Positions 1 to 9,900 of a stretch of DNA of 64,000 nt are shown here, piece by piece. The notes under the pieces were generated by a model. That model was given only the letters and a program-made list of their open reading frames with translations. It was not told the origin of the DNA and did no database searches. The position numbers and the translations under genes are program-made. The stretch is from NCBI GenBank assembly GCA_002794735.1, contig NBAZ01000043.1:28172-92171 (forward strand), read 5' to 3'. Within the stretch, counting starts at the first letter, position 1, and every line of letters begins with the position of its first letter. This DNA is from Pyrrhoderma lamaoense. Its lineage: Eukaryota; Basidiomycota; Agaricomycetes; Hymenochaetales; Hymenochaetaceae.

Positions 1-401
1 AACCTGTGCCCTGCCTTTAGTGTGATGGGCCATTTCTTAGTCAGAGTCATGAGAAGAGCGCTCTCATCCTGCACTGCTGGTATCATAAATATATTTATAC
101 CTAAGAAAGCATATTTTCTTTGATGTCCTACTGCGATAAAACATCTTCCTCAGAGATACCACCAAGCTCTTCCAAAGAATATGCATGACTACATTTATTT
201 ATAACTTGATATCACGATCGTAGTCATTCCTACGTCCCATTCTGGCTTCTAGAGTTACCATCAAATTGGTAATTTACATCGAACAGCCTTGAGACAGTAA
301 AATATCACTGAGCCTGGTCTCCTCTTTCGCTCCGAGCTCAACCCTATACCCTCCAAGTGTGATAGTTATACCCTTTAGCTCAAAGTAAGCTAGAATTATC
401 C
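1..401 (+). promoter_or_regulatory. 5' flank of NLR-1
   Basis: No coding region is visible. The last 120 bp align loosely with the upstream regions of the other NLR genes: a GCCTTGAGAC sequence at 286-295 is a one-base variant of the GCCTTGAGGC motif found upstream of NLR-2, -3, -5, -7 and -8, and it is followed by the same pyrimidine-rich stretch and a 'CTCAACCCTATACCCT' type sequence. The ATG at 402 opens the conserved 25-nt first exon. A promoter role is inferred from position and conservation only. Confidence 0.4.
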
Positions 402-3400
402 ATGGCGTCATTTTACACCCTTCGAGGTTCGTTTGGAGTGTTCGTTATAGTTTCTCGTTGACTGATCGACCCTCACTACTAGTAACACGATCTGATATTA
501 TTGTCCCTGGAAAATCAAAACCCCCAGATTTATACGTTAAAATCTCGTATGGAGAAGAGAGACATAGAACGAGATCCGTCAATGAAACACCACCTCAATG
601 GAACGAGACTTTCCCAATGTGCGTTATAAGTCTCATTCAAATTGTAAAGTGATTATAAATAAGTAAATTAGAAAACGTGCCGGACATGGTGCTTTATTCA
701 CCATCAAGTTAGTGAAGGAGGCCATGGTGGACATCGGCATTGGAATTGAAGAATGTTCCTTGGAAGAAATACTAAGGGATAATGGAGAAGGTACGACTTG
801 TATGCGTATATTGATTTGTTGGCTCAAACATTTAATCAAACAAAAATAAATGCTATATAGATGTTCGCCTTTCACTACAATCAAATTCTAGTTTACAACA
901 ATCCATCTTTCTGTGCCTTCAACCCTCTGATGAAACAAAGAACGCGGAACTATTTCTCTTAAATCTTGCTCAAGATCTGCTTGAGATTCGTCCCTCTAAT
1001 TACGCCAATATTGCAGATAATGTCGATGCGATATTTGATACTGCAAAGCGCGTAGCAGAAAGTGGTGCATGTCAATCATTAGTAGAAGCAGGTTATAGTA
1101 TCGCTGCTTTTGTTGAGCTTGGGAACAGTATTGCAAACGTGCGTGCCATTAAGCTGTACACCGGTGATGTCTTAACGGTGGCTGGCTCGTTCACAGGAAA
1201 TTCCATATGTGAAATTGGCATGGTGCTTAACGATGGCATTCTTAAAAGTAGGTTCTGCGGTGAAACATACTCAGTATAGAAAGCTTAGTTCTTGCAGATA
1301 TTCGCTTCCCAACCCAAATTTGATGAACGGGTCAAGGATCTTGTGAAGAACCTGATGAACCTATTCCTAGTCACCAAAGAAACTTCTATCTTTAGCAATC
1401 CGTCCAGTTCATTGCGTTTAACCATCACCAATATCCTCGGGTTTATAAGGAAGTGCAGCATCCTCATACTTGACTATGCGCCAAGGAGTTTTCTTAGTGG
1501 GTTATAGAAAGTTCAATGTATAGCTTACACTGCTAATTGTACACTATCAGCTCGTTCAGTCATGCAAAACAAGAAAGCTGCAATAGAGGATCTTGAGTCT
1601 GCACTTGAAAATTTGAAGAAGGAACTTAATTCAGCCTTCATTCGACAGGACATCATCGAAACCCGAATCGAAGCGCGGGTGAGAATCAGCGAGAAACTCA
1701 GAAGAAGTAAGCTCAAAATACTAATACAGCATCTTAACTTATTATACGTGTCTTAAATATGCATTCTCTGTAGAACTCGAAAAGAAGCTTCAACCGAAGC
1801 ACGAGGGTAGAACAGACCGCCAAATCTGTCTGGAAGGAACACGTGTTGGGCTTTTGCAAGAAATAGGCGAATGGGTACGAGATGTAAATGCACCCAATGT
1901 TTTCTTCATCCTTGGCTGTGCTGGAACAGGCAAGAGTACGATCGCTACTACAATCGCAGAAGGATTTCAAAGGAAAGGGCAACTCGGTTCTCATCAGTAC
2001 TTTCTGAGAGATAAAAGCGATCCTGCATTTATCTTTCGCACTATTGCATTTGATTTAGCCAGTCGAAGCCAAGTAACTGCCGAAGCTATCAATGCTCAGC
2101 TTGATGTGAATGGAATAACATCTGCCACACCAGATAGGGCATTCGAAATCTTGTTATCCGACCCACTACACGCGATATCAATGGAAGGCAAGGAAAAGGA
2201 TAATATTCTTATCGTACTCGATGCTCTTGACGAGTGCGGAAGCAGAGAGGCGCGGGATTCATATATCAGACTGATTAAGGAGAAACTACAAACACTACCT
2301 CCCAATTACCGCTTTCTTATCACTAGTCGACCGGAAGAAGATATTGCCTCATCTGAGGAGCTCGGCAAACTCCAGATGCGGCACATACACCTGGATCACG
2401 AGACAGAAGATGCCAAGGATGATGTGCTGAAGTATATCCAAACCAAACTTGAGGGCTTGAAGGAAAGGGGCAGGATAATAGTGGATCCAAGCTGGCCATG
2501 GGATGAAAGTATGAAAATTCTCGGAGAAGCCGCTAATGGTCTATTCATCTGGGGAACAACGGCCGTGAGACTTATCGAAAGTAAGAGGGGGTATATGGGA
2601 GGCGAGCTGAAGCGTTTGGTCAATACGAAGTCATTATCTCTTGGTAATTTGTACGCGTCAGCATTTGAAAGTTCACTTAGTTGGGACGAAGATACGAAAA
2701 TTGACTTCTCAAAAGTATTCTCGTTGATCATGTTTGGAAAGGAGCAATTATCAGATATAGAGATCAACAACTTGTTAGAGTTTGATTATGGGAGGACTCG
2801 AGGCATTCTCGAGTGTTTACGTTCATTGATCGCGTTCCAGCCTAATCAATCCGTTCGCTTATATCATACATCGCTCTACGATTATCTGATTTCGGAGGAA
2901 ACGCGTAATAAACCGTGGTTTATTAATGAGGAAAGGGAGAAGGAACGCATACCGCTGCGATGTTTTGAGCTGATGCAGGGGCTTCGCTTCAACATTTGTG
3001 AGCTGGAGACATCGTACAAGTTGAATAAGGACGTACTTGGACTTGAGGAACGTGTGAGATGCAATATCTCCGCACCTCTACGATACTCCTGTCGCTATTG
3101 GGCATCTCATTTACTAGATGTTCCGTATTCGGAAGAGTTATATAAAAATCTTGACAGCTTCACGTTCAACAGACTATTATTTTGGATCGAGGTCCTGAGT
3201 CTTACTGACTCATTATATAATTTTCTTTCTTCATCTCTGGTAAACGCTATAACTTGGATAGCAGTGAGTTACCTTATATTGAATTGTATTCGAAACTAAT
3301 ACCTATGCAGAACAGACAGGTACAGTTATCTGCATTTCTCCAAGATGCCCACGATCAACTTCATAGATTCATCGAGCCCATCTCTCAAAGTAGCCCCCAT

Positions 3401-5566
3401 ATATATATGTCATTCCTCCCTTTAATGATAAAAGACTCCATCATCGCCGAACATTACGCTAAGAAAGCCCGATCACTAACAAATATCGAGTACATTGGAA
3501 ACAAGCCCCAAATGGCGTGTTCTAAGCAGATAAATGTTGGCAGTTGGGTTGCTTCTATTTCATACTCTCCTGACGGTAAAAGGATCGCATCAGGATCATG
3601 GGGAGGTGATATTAGCATATGGGATGCGGTAACCGGTAGACTACTCTTCGGCCCGCTTCACGGACATTCAAGGGACGTCTCGAGCGTCGTATACTCTAGG
3701 GATGGTAGATATTTTGCGTCGGGCTCTAAGGATAAAACAGTCCGGGTATGGAATGCGCTTACTGGAGAGAGTTTTCTACCCCTTTTATCGGACACTCAGA
3801 AGACGTGAATTCCATCGCATTTTCCGGAGATAGCACACTATTAGCTTCGGCTTCCGATGATAAGACACTTCGGCTTTGGAAAACTGAGAGCGGTGCACCT
3901 GTTGGAGAACCACTCAAGTATCATTCAAGTCCAGTAAAAAGTGTCTTATTCTCACCCAATGGACGATTCCTTGCGTCAAAGTCGGATAATCGGATCGTTA
4001 TTTTAGACGGAAATAGTAGAAAAATAATCTCCCGGTCACTCAAAGGCCACTCTCTATCGTTTTCTCCAGACAATAAAAATATTGCATCGGGATCATGGGA
4101 TGGATCTATAAGCTTATGGACCTGTCGACTAGCAAGGTTTTGCGTACAATATCTGGGGACGGCATGGGTCGGGTTTACTCAGTTGCGTATTCTAGTGATG
4201 GTAAACATATTTTATCGGGATCTTGGGATGAAATAGTGAGATTGTGGGACGTAGAAGACAGCAATGCTCCTCCAAAAAGGTTCGAAGGCCATACTAAACA
4301 CGTTATGTCTGTCTCATACGCGCCTGATTGTAGGCAGTTCGCTTCTGGATCTTGGGATGGGACGATTAGGGTTTGGGACGCTGGAAGAGGAGTGACGGAT
4401 CCAAGCTCTGAAGGACAAACAGGCTCCATAGAAGCAATTGCGATTTCACCTAGGACTGGAAAGTTTCTTGTCTCCGGATCCAATAACAACACGGTGTGTG
4501 TTTGGAATGCGGAAAGCGGAGAACTGGTCAAAGGTCCCTTATACGGACATCTTTCCTGGGTTACGTCAGTTGCATTTTCTTCTGACGAAAATCACTTCGC
4601 TTCAGGATCTGGTGACAAATCAATACGAATATGGAACATGATCGACGATAAATTTGTCACTTGTAATGGTCACACTGACTGGGTTCGCTCAGTCGCCTTT
4701 TCTCCTGATGGCTCCTATCTGGCCTCAGGTTCAGACGACAACTCAATACGAGTGTGGAATAACCGATCTGGATTAATGACGATCGAACCAATCAATGGGC
4801 ATACAGACTATGTCTCTTCAGTTTGCTACTCTCCTGATGGAAAGAAAATTGTTTCTGGATCAAGAGACAATACTGTCTGTATATGGAATGCTTCCAACGG
4901 CAGACTACTCTCCAGTTTTGAAGGTCATTTTGGCTGGGTAGACTCTGTCTCTTACTCCTACGACGGCTCGTATATTGTCTCCGGATCAAATGACAAAATA
5001 ATACAAGTTTGGAATGCTGAAACCGGCCAAGTAGTGTGGGATTCCAGAACGGGACATATGGGCAGTATCTCCTCAGTGTGCTTTTCCCCTGATGGAAGAT
5101 GGTTAATATCAGGATCATGGGACAAAGCTGTCTGTGTCTGGAAAGCATTGACAGGCGATCTCTTCTTTCAAGCTCGTGTTTCATCACGTATAACCTCTGT
5201 TGCTTCCTTACCTTCGTCTAACCTTAATTATATCAACTTTATCTCAAGCTCTTATGATGGGACAATACATGTATGGTCCGTAAAAACTGGGTCAGAAGTG
5301 CAGAGTTATGGAGTGGGAGATGATGGGTGGCTAACTGAAAGCAATGGTAGTTTACTGATTTGGATCCCCCAGACCTTCGCAATTCGCTAGTAAATGGGCC
5401 CTGCATCCGCACACTAAATACACGCTTTTCAACAAAATTTCACTTCTCTATCTATCAAGGCGATCAATGGACTGCTTGCTTTCCTTCTCCTGATGCGCGT
5501 GTCTCTTATCATGCTTCAAAAATCTTACAAAATGCAGATCATGATAATATGCCGACTACTGCTTAG
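402..5566 (+). CDS. NLR-1: C2-NACHT-WD40 protein, frameshifted in the WD40 exon
   Basis: Predicted exons: 402-426, 483-618, 672-790, 861-1138, 1197-1247, 1298-1496, 1551-1706, 1774-3263 and 3311-5566. Introns are 50-70 bp with GT..AG ends. Exon 1 gives MASFYTLR; exons 2-3 complete a C2-like domain (DLYVKIS, PPQWNETFP). The linker (FDTAKRVAES) and a coiled coil (MQNKKAAIEDLE) precede a NACHT domain with Walker A GCAGTGKST, Walker B LIVLDALDE, sensor RFLITSRPE and winged-helix motif LYHTSLYDYL. Fourteen WD40 repeats follow. The WD40 exon changes frame by one lost base near 3780, near 4128 and in a C run near 5367. The last loss ends the uncorrected frame at 5390 just after LIWIP, while the homologous tail stays open in the next frame to 5566. 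With the three losses restored the total is 1571 codons. Either a recent pseudogene or a good gene with consensus errors. Function by family: non-self recognition NTPase. Confidence 0.85.
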
Positions 5567-5750
5567 GATGATTTCACTCAGTGTCATTTTCTACATGTTT
5601 CCACTAGCTTTCTCATCTATAGTTTCTCAGTAGTCTAGAACTGTTATCAGACGGAAACCAAAAAAGGGTACATTGTAATCCATCGATATGGCCATACTGG
5701 TAACTATGATTCACTCTTGAATTCCAATACAATAATACATGTAAGCACAG
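5567..5750. other. 3' flank of NLR-1
   Basis: Short non-coding stretch between the NLR-1 tail and the solo LTR. It is AT-rich with no recognisable element. Its last four bases (ACAG, 5747-5750) form the left target-site duplication of the LTR. Confidence 0.5.
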
Positions 5751-6480
5751 TGAAAACTAAAATTTTGGTCAGAATTCGACCTTTGTGTCATACTTAGTAG
5801 CGAGGACTTGGGGTTCAGAGTCTGCCTACACCAGACACGATGCTCAGGATCAGATTTGAGGGCTAAAAAGCGAGATACTCGACTTCGGCCGGAGCGTAGA
5901 GACAGATAGCGACCTTGATGCGAGCTAAGACTTCACTGACCAGTAGAAGCAGTGGAAACGTATAGAACAGAGCCCTGACTGAGACTGTAGTTTGAGGTAA
6001 AAGTGTATGTATTTCAGTCCGCCCGGATGACTTACAGTACGGTCAGAGCGTTACAAGCGCGTCAGGGCAGCCTAATTAAGCAGCTTTGTAGTAGATAAAG
6101 AGTACAAGTAACTATCAGAGAGCTACTCGGGGGGAGGGGGTTGATAGATAGATTGGACAGGAGGGATTAACTGAGAATTGACTGATTACATACGGTCTCA
6201 AGTCTGGAGGCTTATATAGCAAAACGCGAGATAAAAGGCAGATATTAAGGAAAGCATGGTGTCCAGGTGGCTATATGCCACTGGACGGAAAGTTTAAGCT
6301 ATCGGAAACGAGGGGACCATATAAACGAACCTTATCCTCGAGTAAGAGTGGAAAGGTAAGCTAAATAGTAAGAGATATGGAAGAGGCGCGCGGCAGAGTA
6401 GTAGCAATGGACTTCTCGGGTGAGTTAGAAAGTGCATTATAAATGCACTACGACCGGCCAAACACTTAGCTGGTCCTACA
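5751..6480 (+). mobile_element. Solo LTR, family TGAAAACTAAA..GGTCCTACA, copy 1
   Basis: The 730-bp element begins TGAAAACTAAA and ends GGTCCTACA, so it has TG..CA termini. It is flanked by ACAG on both sides (5747-5750 and 6481-6484). A near full-length relative lies at 58621-59385 with a different 4-bp duplication (CGGG); the two copies define both ends independently. A TATATA at 6213-6218 fits an LTR promoter. No internal coding sequence and no second LTR are present, so it is read as a solo LTR. Truncated relatives are at 18568-18705 and, reversed, at 25641-26062 and 57064-57487. Confidence 0.75.
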
Positions 6481-6962
6481 ACAGAATCTTTTTGTTAGCA
6501 GGACATGTTTACTTACAAGAATATATGAATGAAAATCATGGATATGCTGATCACTTAACTTAGACTCTGAGTTAAGAAACTTTGGTATATAGCTTGCAAG
6601 TGCAACTAGTACTTGATAAACTTCTTTGAAAGTGATTAAAATTTGTATTACTGAGCATTAGATAGTATGGTCCAATTAGTTGGGTAAAAAGCCCAATAGA
6701 AGCTCGTCTTACACGCATCAATCACCTGAGCACCCTTAGATTGTCTGGTCTCAATGCATCTGATTCTATTTTGTCCAAATAACCGTACTCCCACTCATTT
6801 CTATTTTATTATCAACTTTGATCCCATCAAACTTGCCTTGAGGCTAGTCTACTGTTATAGAGATCAACCTTCCCTTTTCCTCAAGGCTTAGCCCTCTACC
6901 TATTCCATACTTCATAGTTGGCTCCCTCATCTCAGAGTTGAAATCGATACGAGATTCAGATC
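6481..6962 (+). promoter_or_regulatory. Upstream region of NLR-2
   Basis: Non-coding. The distal part (about 6540-6720) is homologous to 12540-12740 upstream of NLR-3, including a shared 'TTGCAAGTGCAACTAGTA' stretch. The proximal part holds the block 'CTGATTCTATTT', 'CACTCATTTCTATTTT' and the motif GCCTTGAGGC at 6835-6844, also seen upstream of NLR-3, -5, -7 and -8. It lies about 120 bp before the ATG at 6963. Promoter function is inferred. Confidence 0.5.
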
Positions 6963-9900
6963 ATGTCTTCGTACTATACCCTTCAAGGTTCGTTTTTGTA
7001 AGCTACGAGACGATGGACCATGATCAACTGATTACCTCCGTAGTATTACATTCTGACGTGACCGTGCCTGAAAGATCAAAGGCTCCAAATCTATACGTTA
7101 AAATCTCATACGGAGACCAAACCCTTAGAACGAGCTCTGTAAATGATTTACCTCCTCAATGGAATGAGACTTTCCCGATGTGCGTATGATAGCAATTACT
7201 ATGAAATTCCCTAGAAACTCATATTTTTCTTTCCCAACAAGAACGAGTTCAGACTCAACGACTCCGTGTACTATTAAGTTAAAGAGGGAAGAAACTTTTA
7301 GTAAAGAAATCGGGCATGTGACGTGTACTGTCAAAGAACTTTTGAGGGAGAATGGCGAAGGTGATAAATACACTGTGCATCTCCGCACAAAAGCTCATAT
7401 ATCAATCAAATAGATGTTCATATTACACTACAATCGCAGGATCAATCAAAACCTTTGGTCGCATTGTGCCTTCGACCGTCGGATAGAATGAAGAACGCTG
7501 AGATAACTCTCATGAATCTGGCTCATACTCTCCTTGGACTTCATCCCTTCAATGATAGCAGCTTAGCAGAGAAAGTCAACACAATATTCGATGCAGCAAA
7601 GCGCGTAGCTGAAAGCAAGGCATGTCAATCATTGATGGAAGTAGGTTATTCCATCACTGCTTTTGTCGAGTTTGGTGACATGATAGCAGACGTAAGTACT
7701 TTCGAGTTAACTACTGACCGCAATATAACTATGGTTGGATCATGTACAGGCAAGCCCATACCTGAAGTTAGTATGGTGTATAACGACAGCATTTATAAAA
7801 GTGAGTCCTTTGGTGAGATGTATTGAAGTAAAAAGCTCAGTTCTTGTAGATCATTGCTGAACAACCTAGAACTGACAAACGAGTCATGAATCTTGTGAAA
7901 AACCTAGTGAACTTGTTTTTAATCATCAAGGAGACCTCCGCTTTTCCAAACCCATCCAAATCCTTGCTTTCAGTTATAACCGAGCTCCTCGAATTCATTA
8001 CACAATGCAGTACCCTTCTCCAAGACTATACACGAAAGAGCTTTATAGGTAAATTGAATGTCAGTGGCTCCTACCTCACGTGTTGATTGAATAATACTAT
8101 CAGTCCGTGCTGTTTTGCAGAACAAGAAAGCCGCAATAGTGGATCTAGAGACCACAGTAGCAAACTTGAAGACAGATTTGATATCGGCATTTGAGAGACA
8201 GGGAATTATTGAAGCGCAGATAAGGGCACTTAGAGAAGGTATGTTTGATTTTAGAGTACCATCGCCACCTACTAAAAGTTTACTTGCTATAGAGTTGGAA
8301 AAGAAACTTCAGCCAAAGAATGAGAGTGGACGTGAGCGTCGGAGGTGTTTAGAAGGGACACGAATAGAGTTGTTGGAGGAGATAGAGAAATGGGTGCAAG
8401 ATACAAGTGCACCAAATGTATTCTTCATTCTCGGCCACGCCGGAGCGGGAAAGAGTACAATTGCTACAACAGTCGCTGAAACGTATCAAAAAAGAGGCAG
8501 CTTGGTTCGCATCAGTACTTTTTGAGGGGGAAAAGTGATCCCTATTTTATCTTCCGGACCATCGCATATGGCTTAGCGAAACAGAACAAATCAGTTGCAG
8601 AGGCTATCAGAAAGCAGCTCGAAGACAATGATCTTGATTCTGTTACACCAGAAAGAGCCTTCGAGATCCTACTATTTGAACCACTCCATACTTTAGTGAA
8701 GGAAGATGAACAAGGAAATACTCTTATTGTTCTTGATGCGTTGGACGAATGCGGGAGCAGGGAGACTCGAGGGCCATATATCAGGCTGATTAAGGAGAAG
8801 CTACAAACATTACCTACCAACTACCGTTTCCTTATTACTAGCAGGCCAGAGGAAGACATTGCACGCCTGAAGCACTAGAGAGTGCGTGTCTACGCAATAG
8901 ATGGATAGATCAAGAGTCACAGGGGCCAGAATGACGTTCTAAGATACATAGAAGTCGAGCTGGGGAAGTTGCGGGACGATGGCAGGATTAGGGTAGAGCC
9001 TGAGTGGCCATGGGATGATAGCATGAGAGTATTGGGTGATTCTGCAGGTGGACTTTTTATATGGGCAGCAACGGCAGTGCGGCTCATTGAAAGTAAAAAA
9101 GGAAATAAGGCAGCTGAATTGAAACGGTTGGTGAGGATAAAATCGTTATCACTCGACGATTTGTATGCAACCGCAGTTGAAGGCTCGATTGACTGGGACA
9201 GTGTGATGAAAATTGAATACTTGAAGGTCTTTTCATTGGTCTTGTTCGGTAAGGAACAGCTGCCTGTCATGTCATTCGATGAGATACTGGGATGTGACTA
9301 TGGGACGACACAGAGCATACTTGACTCACTGCGCTCGATCGTAGCGTTTAGTTCCAATCAGGACGTTCGTTTGTATCACACATCGCTGTACGATTACCTG
9401 ATATCGGAGGGAACGCGTGAAAAGGCGTGGTTTATTGACGAGGGGAAGGGGAAGGCGTTTATCTCTCAGCGTTGCTTCAAAGTGATGGAGAGTCTTCGTT
9501 TCAACATATGTATGCTGGATACATCGTGCCTGCTGAATAAGGACGTTCCTGGGATAGAGGAGCGTGTCAAAAGCAATATCTCTGTGCCGTTGATATATTC
9601 TTGCCGTCATTGGGCTTCTCATCTGCGAGAGACCCCTTATTCGGAAGAACTATGCAATCAGCTCGAATCCTTCGCATTCAACCAATTGCTGTATTGGATC
9701 GAGGTCCTCAGCCTCACAGGCTCGTTATACATTTTCCTCTTACCATCTCTCGAGAGTGCCATCACCTGGATAGGGGTGAGTATTAATGAATTAAATTTGG
9801 AATTCAAACTAATATCTATTTAGGACAAACACTCACGATTATCTGACTTCTTTCAAGACGCCCACTATCATCTTATCAGATTCATCGAGCCTATCTCCCA

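Noticed and set aside
1854..3299. Separate NACHT protein and separate WD40 protein instead of one gene
   Set aside because: In all eight genes the two frames are joined by a 45-55 bp intron with GT..AG ends in the same phase (after the ATAGGA/ATAGCA codons), and summed exon lengths are multiples of three in the open genes.
3770..4240. Programmed -1 frameshifting or extra small introns explaining the broken WD40 frames
   Set aside because: The break positions differ from gene to gene, lie in ordinary homopolymers, have no shared slippery site, and paralogs are open at the same places.
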